From the NCBI GenBank assembly GCA_013289825.1, contig JABCZF010000025.1:1-64000 (forward strand): a DNA stretch of 64,000 nt, given 5' to 3'. Each line of letters starts with the position of its first letter. The stretch's first letter is position 1. Shown piece after piece: positions 41,974-53,146 of this stretch. A program made the position numbers and the translations under genes. A model generated the notes under the pieces. It saw only the letters and a list, made by a program, of their open reading frames with translations, did not search any database and was not told the origin of the DNA. The stretch comes from Acidobacteriota bacterium. Lineage in GTDB: Bacteria > Acidobacteriota > Terriglobia > Acidiferrales > UBA7541.

Positions 41974-43869
41974 TCAGTTTCCAGCCGTTATAGGCAGTAT
42001 CGATACCACGACTCCCGAAGGAAATTCCTTCGAACGGTAGATGCGTTGCGTAGCTTTCTGGTAGTCGGACTCCTGCGCTTCAAAAATATTCGCTACAAAT
42101 CTCTGGGGATTGCGGTCGATGATGGGGAACCACGTGCTCTGCACTTGGACCATGATGCGGTGGCCCTTTTTGAAAACGTGATTGGCGGTGTGCAGATCAA
42201 TGGTAAATGGCGTGATGGCCTCCGGAGTGATAGGCTCCGGTTTTTCGAACGACTTGCGAAAGCGCCCGCGGAAAACTTCGTCCGCGATCATCAGTTCGTA
42301 GCCGGAGAGTTTCCAGTCGTCGGAATACGTTTCCGGATAGACGTCGATCAGTTTCACGATCCAGTCGGAGTCGCTTCCCGTGGTGGCGGCAAATAGTTTT
42401 GCGGTTACCTGGCCGGCCACCGTCGTATCTTCTCCGAGTTCCTCGGTTTGCCAGGTCAGCACGTCCGGACGATTGTCCACGAACCGCTGGTCTTCTACGA
42501 GCCAGGTGGGCCAGCCGCCGGGATGATCGTCGGGATAGGTCATGTCAATCGGGCGATGGCGGTAAGGGACCGGATGAGCCGGATCGCTGACGTAGCTATC
42601 GAACGATTGCGGTGTGGCCGATTGCGGCGCATCGAAGGAAAGCCTGCCGTCTTCACGGAAGTACAACTCGCGCGTCGGTGCATTTTGCGGGGGCCAGGAA
42701 TCAAACTGCACCCATTTGTCACTGCCGGTTTGAAAGAGAAGAGCCTCTTTGAGGGGCAGGCTGCCCTTGTTCTTGAGCCAGTAGGCGAACCAGGGCGCTT
42801 CAATTTTTTGGCGGAAATAGAGGGAGGTGTCGCTGCCGAAGGAAATAGGCCCGAGGGACTTGCCGGAGCTGCGAGCCCAGCCGCCATGATTCCACGGCCC
42901 GGCGACAAGATAATTCAAGTGATCCGGATCGCTTTTCTCGAGGAGTTCGTAAATCTTCATCGGCCCGTAAGCATCTTCCTGGTCCCACCAGCCCGCCACA
43001 TTGAGATTCGGCACTTTTGGCTTCGTCAGGAGATAAGGCATGGCCTGTTGTTTCCAGAAAGTGTCGTAATTCGGGTGCGCCACAAAATCTTTCCAAGTGG
43101 GCAGCGTCCCGTGAATGTAATTCTTGTCGGCGTTGCGAAGCGCGCCGAGGCGCAGATACCATTCATAGGTGTCGAACCGATCGAATGTAAAGGCAAAATT
43201 CGTTTTGCCGGTCTCCATCATGGTGGAGTATTCGAAGCCGTAGCTCAGCCGGAACGCGCCGTTGTGATGAAAATCGTCGCCGAGAAACATGTCCGCGGGG
43301 GAAGCTTGCTCGGAAACGGCTTTGAGCGCCGGATGCGGCTCGAGCATTCCCATCACCGTTAGCCAGCCGCCGTAGGAGATGCCGAGAAGACCCGCACGAC
43401 CGTTATTGTGCGGGACGTTTTTCACCAGCCAGTCGATGGTGTCGTAAGTGTCGGTACCCTCGTCAATGGCCTTCGAATCCTTTTGATTACGAACCGGGCG
43501 CTGCATAACAAATGTTCCTTCCGAGCCGTAGCGGCCGCGAATATCCTGAAAGACGAAGATGTAGTCGTCCGGAATCATCTCGGCGTAGCGGGCTAGGATC
43601 CGGCTATACCCTTGGTCATCGTGGTGCAGACCATAGGGGGTCCGCTCGATGATCATGGGGAGTGGCGCGGCGGAATTTTTCGGGGAGTAGATTTCCGTGT
43701 GCAGCCTGGTGCCGTCGCGCGCGGCGATCATGACGTCCGCTTTGTCGAAGAGCAGCGAATAGTCTGGTGGATTCGGCGCTTGGGCACGGCCGGTGAGCAA
43801 AAAGAGAAGCACCATGACCAAAGGCCACAAATAGATTCTACTTTTCCATAACAGATGCGGGAATCGCAT
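41974..43869 (-). CDS. exported CocE/NonD-family hydrolase 2
   Basis: 631 residues, paralog of the preceding entry with the same domain order: signal peptide, DVMIAARDGTRLHTEIY, nucleophile GISYGGWLT, PKVPNLNVAGWWDQEDAYGP and the C-terminal beta domain (GHRIMVQVQSTWFPIIDRN). ATG 43869 has GGGAG six bases upstream; the longer frame to 44004 has no support. It is the first gene of the pair. Whether the two differ in substrate cannot be read from the sequence. Confidence 0.85.
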   Translation of the reverse strand: MRFPHLLWKSRIYLWPLVMVLLFLLTGRAQAPNPPDYSLLFDKADVMIAARDGTRLHTEIYSPKNSAAPLPMIIERTPYGLHHDDQGYSRILARYAEMIPDDYIFVFQDIRGRYGSEGTFVMQRPVRNQKDSKAIDEGTDTYDTIDWLVKNVPHNNGRAGLLGISYGGWLTVMGMLEPHPALKAVSEQASPADMFLGDDFHHNGAFRLSYGFEYSTMMETGKTNFAFTFDRFDTYEWYLRLGALRNADKNYIHGTLPTWKDFVAHPNYDTFWKQQAMPYLLTKPKVPNLNVAGWWDQEDAYGPMKIYELLEKSDPDHLNYLVAGPWNHGGWARSSGKSLGPISFGSDTSLYFRQKIEAPWFAYWLKNKGSLPLKEALLFQTGSDKWVQFDSWPPQNAPTRELYFREDGRLSFDAPQSATPQSFDSYVSDPAHPVPYRHRPIDMTYPDDHPGGWPTWLVEDQRFVDNRPDVLTWQTEELGEDTTVAGQVTAKLFAATTGSDSDWIVKLIDVYPETYSDDWKLSGYELMIADEVFRGRFRKSFEKPEPITPEAITPFTIDLHTANHVFKKGHRIMVQVQSTWFPIIDRNPQRFVANIFEAQESDYQKATQRIYRSKEFPSGVVVSILPITAGN

Positions 43870-44173
43870 AACATTCTCCCTCGCGACAGTCACGGTGGGT
43901 TCAGGTGCCGCGACCTGGACGAGGATAGTACAGGAAACTGACGGTGGACGAGACATTACCTGTCGCGCTCGTCTTGCTCGCGCTTGGGCCGTGGGCCGAA
44001 GCAAGAGCCAACCAAGAATGGCTGTCCCGCCCGCAGCCTGTCTGCTAAACTATAGGTTGCTCGACCGCACCTGAGAACCAAGGGGATTCGTCCGGGCTGC
44101 TGGTTGTTTCAGCAGCTATTTTTGTCTTTAAAACAGACTGCCCGACGGCAGCCCATAGACCGACGTAGAAATC
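43870..44173. other. divergent region between the CocE-like genes and typA
   Basis: 304 bases with promoters for both directions. It includes the CocE ribosome site and the typA leader with two hairpins (see the attenuator entry at 44096-44129). An AAACTATAG stretch at 44047-44055 may be the typA -10 region. Confidence 0.4.
44096..44129 (+). terminator. terminator-like hairpin in the typA leader
   Basis: GCTGCTG-GTTGTTT-CAGCAGC, a perfect 7-bp stem, is followed by TATTTTTGTCTTT. No gene ends here on this strand, so it would act as an attenuator of typA. A second small hairpin (CTGCC-CGAC-GGCAG) follows at 44138-44151. Confidence 0.5.
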
Positions 44174-46009
<1,836 letters not shown>

Positions 46010-46030
46010 CGCATTCGTTTTGGGCGCGTT

Positions 46031-47125
46031 CTAGTGAGCTGACTTCTCCAGCAACTCCGCCAGGTACTGCTTCCAAAGTTCCGCCCACGTGTGCGTGCCG
46101 TGGCCGTGCGTCTGCTCGCTGGCGGGAATCAAGACGAAGCGCGCGTTCTGCACTTTCTTGATTTCCCGCTCGGCGATTCCCAGCTCCGGCGGATTGATAA
46201 AGTCATCTCCGGAATTGATGAACATCACCGGCGCCTTGATTTTGCCGAGCTGCCCGGAGGGATCGTAATTGCGCGACGCGTTCACCTGATAGAGAAGATC
46301 GTTGGCATCCAGCGCGCTCGAGCGCGTGCGAAAATAGTCTTCGAGGTACTTGTCGGCGGCGTCGCGCGTTGCCAGAGTTTTCTGCATGGGGATCGGCGCG
46401 CTGCCTGCGATCAACAGGAAGTCCAGCGCCGTTCGCAGAGCCTGCTTGGGCTCTTCCTGGTATTCGCCGCCCTGCCATTGCGGGTCCTCGCGAATTGCAT
46501 CCATCACCATCTTGCGCCAGATGCGGTTGCGGCCGGCGATCTGGACCGGCATACAGGCCAAGGGCATGAGCGCATCCATGAAATCGGGATAGGTCTCTCC
46601 CCATACAAAGGAATGCATGCAGCCCATCGAAGTGCCCATCACCAGTCGAAGGTGATGGACGCCGAGGCCTTCCTGGAGCAGACGGTAATGCGCCGCGACC
46701 ATGTCGTCGTAGTCGTACTGCGGAAAGTGGGCGTGCCGGCCGTCGCTGGGTTTGGACGACTTTCCGTGGCCGAGGCCGTCAGGAAGAATAATAAAATAGC
46801 GCGCCGCATCGAGAAGCTGGCCCGGCCCAAAAAGCACCCCGGCAAACTGCGGCTGGAGGAACTGTTGCCCGGTACCGCCTGTTCCGTGAAGAATGAGAAC
46901 GGCATTGGTCGTCTGTCCCGCCGCATCGCGAACCGGCTTGCCGAGCGTCGTGTAGTGCAGTCGCAGTTCCGGCAGCGACTCGCCGGAATGGAATTGAAAA
47001 TTGTGAACCACAAAGTCGCCTTCCGTGCCTCGGGCGCCGGGCGGCTGCTGGGCGGCCGAAGGCATGGCCGCCCAAATCATGGCCAGGAGCGCTGTGCCAA
47101 AAAAATGTTTCAAGCGCTGGAGCAT
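46031..47125 (-). CDS. exported alpha/beta hydrolase related to homoserine acetyltransferase (MetX)
   Basis: 364 residues with a signal peptide (to SAAQQ). The MetX-like hydrolase core has the nucleophile LVMGTSMGCMHSFVWGE, the MPLACMPVQ block and an Asp-His end (NSGDDFINPPEL, HGHGTHTW). Export argues against a biosynthetic transferase; an esterase or thioesterase is more likely. It converges on typA with 21 bases between stops. Confidence 0.8.
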   Translation of the reverse strand: MLQRLKHFFGTALLAMIWAAMPSAAQQPPGARGTEGDFVVHNFQFHSGESLPELRLHYTTLGKPVRDAAGQTTNAVLILHGTGGTGQQFLQPQFAGVLFGPGQLLDAARYFIILPDGLGHGKSSKPSDGRHAHFPQYDYDDMVAAHYRLLQEGLGVHHLRLVMGTSMGCMHSFVWGETYPDFMDALMPLACMPVQIAGRNRIWRKMVMDAIREDPQWQGGEYQEEPKQALRTALDFLLIAGSAPIPMQKTLATRDAADKYLEDYFRTRSSALDANDLLYQVNASRNYDPSGQLGKIKAPVMFINSGDDFINPPELGIAEREIKKVQNARFVLIPASEQTHGHGTHTWAELWKQYLAELLEKSAH

Positions 47126-47268
47126 CTCTCACCTCTCCGCCCAAAAATCTATCACGAATCAAGGAGCGCCGCTTTCTAGGAGTTCCCATCACGCGCCACT
47201 TGTGTTGACAGGACGCTCTTGAATACACTCGAACACGCTAGAAAATCTCGAGTAGGCGAGGTGCTGCG

Positions 47269-48711
47269 ATGCCAAGAGTTCTTCTGTCCAGTCTGTGTTT
47301 CCTCGTCTGGCCGGCTCACTCCTGGTGCCAAGCGAAGCCGCAGCTCTCGCCCGCGGCGAGCGTTTTCATCAAGGAAGACGCCCCGGTCATGGCGTTGGCA
47401 CACGTGCGCGTGGTGGACGGCACCGGCGCCGCCGCTCGCACAGATCAAACGCTGGTCATCGCAGAGGGAAAAATTGTTGCGCTCGGCGATTCTGCCACCA
47501 CAAAAACTCCCGACGGCGCAAAAGTGCTCAATCTCACCGGCCGCACCGTGATTCCCGGCCTCGTCGGCATGCACGACCACATGTTCTATCCTTCGCCCGG
47601 CGGCGGGCTTCCGCTCTATCCCGAGCATGCTGCAAGTTTTCCCCGACTCTATCTCGCAGGCGGCGTCACTTCGATTCGAACCACTGGCAGCCTCGAACCC
47701 TACGCTGATCTTGAACTCAAGCAAGCCATCGATCTAGGAAGGCTCGCCGGCCCGAAAATCCACGTCACCGGTCCTTATCTTGAAGGACCAGGCGCTTTTG
47801 CATTGCAGATGCATCAGCTAAAAGATGCCGAAGATGCGCGCCAGATGGTCGAATTCTGGATCGCACGTGGCGCTACCTCTTTCAAAGCGTACATGAACAT
47901 CACGCCTGACGAACTGGCGGCTGCGCTAAAAGCCGCGCATGCCCACGGGGTCAAAGTCACCGGCCACCTCTGCTCGATCGGTTTCCGCGAAGCAGCCGCC
48001 CTCGGTATTGACGACCTCGAACACGGCATCGAGGTGGACACTGAATTTCTTCCGGACAAAAAGCCGGGCGTCTGCCCCAACCCGCAAGCCGCCGCAAAGG
48101 CCCTTCTGGCCGTCGACATCGCCGGTAAACCCATGCAAGACATGATTCACGACCTGGTGGCCCATCACGTCGCCGTCACCTCCACGCTGCCGGTGTTCGA
48201 AACCTCTGTTCCGGGACGCGCTCCGCTCGACAGCCGCGTCCTCGAGGCCATGACGCCCGAAGCGCGCGTTGCCTATCTCACAAGGCGCGCGCGCGTTTCG
48301 GATAACTCCCTAACTTCCGACGCGCCGGGAATCTTCAAAAAGGAACTGGAATTCGAGCACGAATTTTCAAAGCAAGGTGGACTGCTCCTCGCAGGTCTGG
48401 ATCCGACCGGATACGGCGGCGTGATCGCCGGTTTTGGAGACCAGCGCGAAGTCGAATTGCTCGTGGAGGCGGGGTTTACGCCGGTGGAAGCCATTCACAT
48501 CGCGACCTCCAACGGCGCTCAATTTCTCGGCGAGCTGGATAAAATCGGAACGCTTGCGGTCGGAAAAGCGGCCGACCTGGTGGTCCTCGAGGGAGACCCA
48601 TCGGCCAACATCAAGGACATCGAGCGAGTGGAGCTGGTCTTCAAAGACGGGGTCGGCTATGACTCCGCCAAACTCATCGACTCGGTAAAAGGACTAGTCG
48701 GCTTGCGTTAG
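47269..48711 (+). CDS. exported amidohydrolase (imidazolonepropionase-like)
   Basis: 480 residues, signal peptide (MPRVLLSSLCFLVWPAHSWC). The TIM-barrel amidohydrolase signature GLVGMHDHMF with HxH, a His in KVTGHLCS and in DLEHGIE, GLDPTGYGG with the Asp, and the C-terminal VGKAADLVVLEGDP are present. Such secreted enzymes act on peptides or cyclic amides; the substrate is not predictable. Start with GAGG seven bases before ATG 47269. Confidence 0.8.
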   Translation: MPRVLLSSLCFLVWPAHSWCQAKPQLSPAASVFIKEDAPVMALAHVRVVDGTGAAARTDQTLVIAEGKIVALGDSATTKTPDGAKVLNLTGRTVIPGLVGMHDHMFYPSPGGGLPLYPEHAASFPRLYLAGGVTSIRTTGSLEPYADLELKQAIDLGRLAGPKIHVTGPYLEGPGAFALQMHQLKDAEDARQMVEFWIARGATSFKAYMNITPDELAAALKAAHAHGVKVTGHLCSIGFREAAALGIDDLEHGIEVDTEFLPDKKPGVCPNPQAAAKALLAVDIAGKPMQDMIHDLVAHHVAVTSTLPVFETSVPGRAPLDSRVLEAMTPEARVAYLTRRARVSDNSLTSDAPGIFKKELEFEHEFSKQGGLLLAGLDPTGYGGVIAGFGDQREVELLVEAGFTPVEAIHIATSNGAQFLGELDKIGTLAVGKAADLVVLEGDPSANIKDIERVELVFKDGVGYDSAKLIDSVKGLVGLR

Positions 48712-48763
48712 AGTGAGCAGACAGAGCGCTGTAGCGCAGTCCAGCCGTCGGAGCGCATCGGCG

Positions 48764-50158
48764 CTATGGCAGAAGGATTTTTCCGTCAGCGCTCGGCAGC
48801 GATAAACCCACTTCATGCGCCAGCGTGGGCGCCACGTCACGCATATCAATCACGCCAAGCGAACGCCCCCGAGGCACGCCCGGGCCAACCAGGAAGAATG
48901 CGGCGCGCAAATCAGGCAAGTCCGGCAGCGCTCCATGCGTGCCGCCAACTCTTATTTTGGAGAGAACCGGGCCGTCAAGAGTTGATCCCGTTCGCCACCC
49001 GGGCTGCAGTCCCACAAAAAAAGACGCCGGCGGATACCCGCCGCGTTTGTGAAGTTCCTCGGCTTCCAGGATGCGGTCGATCCCGTTCGCGGGATCGCTC
49101 GCGACTTTCCGAAGTAGCTCGCGCACCTCGGAAAGCGTCGTGGTATCGTTTGGATCTTTCAGCACGATCGCCGCAGAGCCGCCCGTTGGCCAAGGGATGG
49201 CCTTCCAATCCGTAATTTGCCCCTTTTCATTGACGGTGATCAGCTTCGCGTCGCGAAACGACGGAAACAAATTCAATTGCGACTCCGTTCGAACAAATCC
49301 GTGGTCCGAAACCACCGCGACATACGCGCGGCCGGGAGCGAGCCGCTCTGCCGTCGCGCGGATTTTGCCAATGGTGGCATCGATGCTTTCAAGAACGGCG
49401 ATCGATTCAGGACTGAACGGCCCGGTCTCGTGTTCGATGTGATCGAGAGAGCTGAGATGAAGCGTCAATAGCCCGGGATGTTTCTTCTCCAGGATCCACT
49501 CCGTAAATCGCCCTCGGCTCTCGTCCGCCTCGGCCGACGTGTCGATTCCCCCGTGGTATTCGCCAAGTTCCGCCATGGCCTCCAAAAGCAACCCGCGCGT
49601 CGAAACAGCCCGCAGCAGCTTGGCATCGTCCGGGGTACTGGCGCGCCAGAATTCAGGAATGTTCCAAGTGATGTGCGCTCCAACGGTAACGGGCCATTGA
49701 AGGCTCGCGGTCGTGCGCCCCGCCCGAGCGGCGGCATCCCAAAGCGTGGGAACGCGAATATCTTCCGTGTACCAATACCACCCCATCTGATTGTGCTGTA
49801 AAGGATCAAAAGTCGTGTTCGCGAAGATCCCATGCTTCGCCGGCCACACGCCTGTAACCAGCGTCGTATGGCTCGGATAGGTAACGGTGGGCACGATTCC
49901 CACCACTCCTTCGGCGTAGGTCCCCTCTTTGAGAAAGCGCCGCAGATTCGGAACCTTGGTCCCGTGGGCATCCGCCTCCGTGATGTAGTCCGGACGCATG
50001 CCATCCACAGAAATCATCACCAGCAGAGGTGGCGTCTGCTCCTGCGTCAGGCCATTGGCCGCCAAAAAGAAAATAGCTGCGAACCCAAAGAGTAGAGTGA
50101 GCTGTGGCCACCGGAAGATCCGCGTTCTTTTACAGTTTTTCATGGTGTGCAAAAGCAT
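48764..50158 (-). CDS. exported nucleotide pyrophosphatase/phosphodiesterase (alkaline phosphatase superfamily)
   Basis: 464 residues, signal peptide (to NGLTQEQ). Metal and nucleophile motifs: ISVDGMRPDY, VPTVTYPSHTTLVTG with the Thr nucleophile, the DHIEHETGP block, and SDHGFVRT. This is the NPP/type I phosphodiesterase family, which cleaves nucleotides or phospholipid head groups. The start could be ATG 50158 or ATG 50143. Confidence 0.85.
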   Translation of the reverse strand: MLLHTMKNCKRTRIFRWPQLTLLFGFAAIFFLAANGLTQEQTPPLLVMISVDGMRPDYITEADAHGTKVPNLRRFLKEGTYAEGVVGIVPTVTYPSHTTLVTGVWPAKHGIFANTTFDPLQHNQMGWYWYTEDIRVPTLWDAAARAGRTTASLQWPVTVGAHITWNIPEFWRASTPDDAKLLRAVSTRGLLLEAMAELGEYHGGIDTSAEADESRGRFTEWILEKKHPGLLTLHLSSLDHIEHETGPFSPESIAVLESIDATIGKIRATAERLAPGRAYVAVVSDHGFVRTESQLNLFPSFRDAKLITVNEKGQITDWKAIPWPTGGSAAIVLKDPNDTTTLSEVRELLRKVASDPANGIDRILEAEELHKRGGYPPASFFVGLQPGWRTGSTLDGPVLSKIRVGGTHGALPDLPDLRAAFFLVGPGVPRGRSLGVIDMRDVAPTLAHEVGLSLPSADGKILLP

Positions 50159-50411
50159 ACTCCAACCTAGATGAGGATTTTACAAAGTCGTCACACAAGG
50201 ATAAATTGGAAGCGAAGCAAACAGGGCGCACCCATGCGGGTTGGCAGTCGCCAAGTTGGGCAGTAGCCCAATTCAAACTGTTCCCCGCGCAGGGAATGTT
50301 GTAGAGTTTAGCGCTCATGTGCAATCCGCGGCTGAACCGATCTAGCAAATGGGTTTAGCAAACTGGTAGCGCTCTCGGGCGGAGCTTTCACACAGAGTTA
50401 AAGGTGGATAC

Positions 50412-51497
50412 GTGAATATTGGACCCTCGAATGGGGCCTCAAACTCGCACTGCATGATAGCGGCAACGGCCACGGCGCTTCCTCCGTACACGATGACCCG
50501 CGACGACGTGAAGTACTATATGGGGCGGGTGTTCGACATACCGGAGCGGCGCCTGGAAGCGCTGATGTCTATCGCCGACAACGCGCAGGTGAACAAGCGC
50601 TACTCGATTTTCCCGATCGAATATACCGTCGAGCCACGCCCGCTTTCGAAGACCAACGATGAGTACATCGAGCACGCGGTAAAGCTCGGCCGCCAGGCGG
50701 CGGAAGAATGTTTGCAGCGTGCCGGTTTGCGCCCGGACGAAGTGGATCTCATCATCACCGTCTCCTGCACAGGATTCATGATCCCCTCGCTGGACGCGCA
50801 CCTCATCAATCTCATGGGCTTCCGGTCGAACGTGCGCCGCATGCCCTTCACGGAACTGGGCTGTGCCGCCGGAGCGATGGCCCTCGGACGGGCGGCGGAT
50901 TATTTGAAAGCCAACCCCGGCGGAAATGTGCTAATCATCTCTGTCGAGCTGCCTTCGCTCACTTTTCAGCGTAAGGACATCTCCCAGGCAAATTTGATCT
51001 CCTGTATTCTGTTTGGCGACGGCGCTGCGGCGGTCCTGGTGAGCGGAAAAGCCGGGAAGGGACCCAAAATTCTCGTTTCAGAAACTTACACGTTCCCCGA
51101 TTCTCTGGGGGCCATGGGCTTCGACTTGCGCGACTCGGGATTTCATATTTTGCTCTCGAAAGACGTACCCGAAATGATCGGCGCAAAAATTCGCGGCCTG
51201 GTGGACGGTTTTCTGGACCGTCACGGACGGAAACGGGAAGACATCAAAGGATGGATTTTGCATCCTGGCGGCGCTCGCCTGCTGGGCAACGTCGAAAAGG
51301 AATTGGGGCTCTGCAAATGCGACACGCAACCCTCCTGGGATGTTCTCAGCAACGTCGGCAATCTTTCCAGCGCCACCATTCTCTTCATCTTGCAAGAGTG
51401 GCTGGAAAAGAGACCACTCAAATCGGGCGAATACGCTCTGGCGGCCGCCTTCGGCCCGGGCTTCAGCGCCGAATTTCTCCTGCTGCAATGGACCTGA
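50412..51497 (+). CDS. type III polyketide synthase
   Basis: 361 residues. The catalytic triad is complete: C151 (TELGCAAGAM), H284 (WILHPGGARL) and N317 (VGNLSSATI). The bacterial branch making alkylpyrones or alkylresorcinols (e.g. BpsA, SrsA) is the most probable, since an ICMT-like methyltransferase follows, overlapping by 10 bases. GTG start with GGTGG four bases upstream. First gene of a three-gene operon. Confidence 0.9.
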   Translation: MNIGPSNGASNSHCMIAATATALPPYTMTRDDVKYYMGRVFDIPERRLEALMSIADNAQVNKRYSIFPIEYTVEPRPLSKTNDEYIEHAVKLGRQAAEECLQRAGLRPDEVDLIITVSCTGFMIPSLDAHLINLMGFRSNVRRMPFTELGCAAGAMALGRAADYLKANPGGNVLIISVELPSLTFQRKDISQANLISCILFGDGAAAVLVSGKAGKGPKILVSETYTFPDSLGAMGFDLRDSGFHILLSKDVPEMIGAKIRGLVDGFLDRHGRKREDIKGWILHPGGARLLGNVEKELGLCKCDTQPSWDVLSNVGNLSSATILFILQEWLEKRPLKSGEYALAAAFGPGFSAEFLLLQWT

Positions 51498-52060
51498 GCG
51501 TCATCGCGTTTCTCGGCCTTCTGGTGGCCGTGGCTGCGCTCCGCATCGTGGAGTTGCAAATATCGCGGCGTCATCAACAAGAGATGATCGCGCGGGGCGC
51601 CGCAAAGGTGGAAGAGCCCCGATTTCGCTGGATGGTCTTGCTTCATACGGCTGTACTCATCGGTGCCGCGCTGGAGGTGGTACTGCTTCGGCGCCCGTTT
51701 ATCCCCATTCTCGCCGCGGTCATGTTTGTGATTTTCCTGGCGGCCAATGTCGTGCGCTGGTGGGTCATCCGTACCCTCGGAAGTCATTGGAACGTTCAGG
51801 TGGTGGATTCGACCAGCCTGGGCGTCATTTCCTCAGGACCGTTCCGCTATGTTCGCCATCCAAATTACGCCGCGGTCTTTGCTGAGATGCTGGCACTGCC
51901 TCTCATCCATACGGCTTGGATTACCGCCGTCGTCGGCACGCTCGCGCACATCGCCGTTCTCTCCATGCGCCTGTCCACCGAAGAGCGCGTTCTTCTCGCC
52001 AATCCGGAGTATCAGGCCAGCATGGCCAATAAACCGAGATTCATTCCCGGTGTTTTCTGA
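51488..52060 (+). CDS. isoprenylcysteine carboxyl methyltransferase-like membrane enzyme
   Basis: 190 residues, membrane protein with about five helices. The SAM-binding C-terminal motifs SGPFRYVRHPNYAAVFAEM and the STEERVLL ending are those of the ICMT/PEMT family. In Bacillus (BpsB) and Streptomyces (SrsB) such enzymes O-methylate the polyketide made by the adjacent synthase, which I infer here. ATG 51488 overlaps the synthase stop. Confidence 0.8.
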   Translation: MDLSVIAFLGLLVAVAALRIVELQISRRHQQEMIARGAAKVEEPRFRWMVLLHTAVLIGAALEVVLLRRPFIPILAAVMFVIFLAANVVRWWVIRTLGSHWNVQVVDSTSLGVISSGPFRYVRHPNYAAVFAEMLALPLIHTAWITAVVGTLAHIAVLSMRLSTEERVLLANPEYQASMANKPRFIPGVF

Positions 52061-52959
52061 AAAAACGAAGAACTTTTTCCCTCCGGCTTCCCACGCTTGC
52101 TGTATTTGTCTTGCTCACCTCCGCCGCGTCCCACGCGCAAACAACCACGGATGGCAGCGATTCCGCGTTCACCGAGGTGCCCGAGCTGAAGGAAGGCTTC
52201 CGCTTGCTCTATGTGCAGAAGTACCCGGAAGCCCGGGAAAAATTTTCCTCTTGGACTTCCGGGCATCCCGCCGATCCGTTTGGCTTTATGGCCAAGGCGG
52301 CGAGCTATCTTTTTGAGGAGTTCTACCGGCAAGGCGTTATGACCAGCGAATTCTTTCTAGATGACAAGAAGTTCCTGCGAGGCATCGAGGGTAAGCCTGA
52401 TCCCGAGCGCATGAAGAATTTCCGCGCTCTGTTGGAGCAGGCCCGCAAGCTCTCCGCCGAGCGTCTTGCGAAGGATAAGCATGACGCTGCAGCGCTGTTT
52501 GCTTTGACTCTGGCCGCCGGAATGGAGTCCAACGCCGACAGCATCCTTGAAAAAAAACACGTCGATGGCCTCAAAAGAATGAAAGAAGCCAACGAGCACG
52601 CCAAGCTGCTGCTGGCCGAGCGCCCCGATGCAAATGATGCTTGGGTCGCGCCGGGCTCGGCGAACTACATTATCGGGTGCCTCTCCGGCGGCGTTCGCAT
52701 GGTTCTGTGGTTTGGCGGTATTCATGGCGACAAAAAGCTTGGCATGGAGTTGGTCGGAAAAACGGCCGAGAAAGGACGCTACCTCGCGCCCTTTGCGAAA
52801 GTTCTTTTGGCACTGGCGGCACGGCGCGAAAAGCAGGACCCCTTGGCCAAGAAGCTCTTGTATCAGTTGACCGTGGAATTTCCAGATAGCCCGCTGTTCG
52901 CCGCGGAATATGCCAAAGCTATTGGCCGGCCGATTCCAGCCGAGATAAAGCCGGATTAG
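52057..52959 (+). CDS. exported helical-repeat protein of the polyketide operon
   Basis: The frame upstream of the TTG at 52111 continues to a CTG at 52057 (CTGA overlap with the methyltransferase stop) and then reads KKRRTFSLRLPTLAVFVLLT and SAASHAQ, a classical signal peptide that any later start would destroy. With this start the protein has 300 residues. The body is helical, with TPR-like spacing (LYVQKYPEAREKFSSW, LFALTLAAGMESNAD). Function unknown, but position ties it to the PKS pair. Confidence 0.6.
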   Translation: MKKRRTFSLRLPTLAVFVLLTSAASHAQTTTDGSDSAFTEVPELKEGFRLLYVQKYPEAREKFSSWTSGHPADPFGFMAKAASYLFEEFYRQGVMTSEFFLDDKKFLRGIEGKPDPERMKNFRALLEQARKLSAERLAKDKHDAAALFALTLAAGMESNADSILEKKHVDGLKRMKEANEHAKLLLAERPDANDAWVAPGSANYIIGCLSGGVRMVLWFGGIHGDKKLGMELVGKTAEKGRYLAPFAKVLLALAARREKQDPLAKKLLYQLTVEFPDSPLFAAEYAKAIGRPIPAEIKPD

Positions 52960-53146
52960 GTTCGCCGGTGCCGATCGCTTTTAACCCCCCAACGAACAAG
53001 CGGCCCGTGTTCTGTCCGAGGGCAGCACCTCGTTCCCTATTCGTCCCACGGACTAAGCGAATTTCGTCGCTCTGCGGCACGAATGCACTAGAATTGCGTT
53101 TTCGGGCTGTCCCGATCCGGCACAAATCCTCAAAAGGCGGTGGCTT

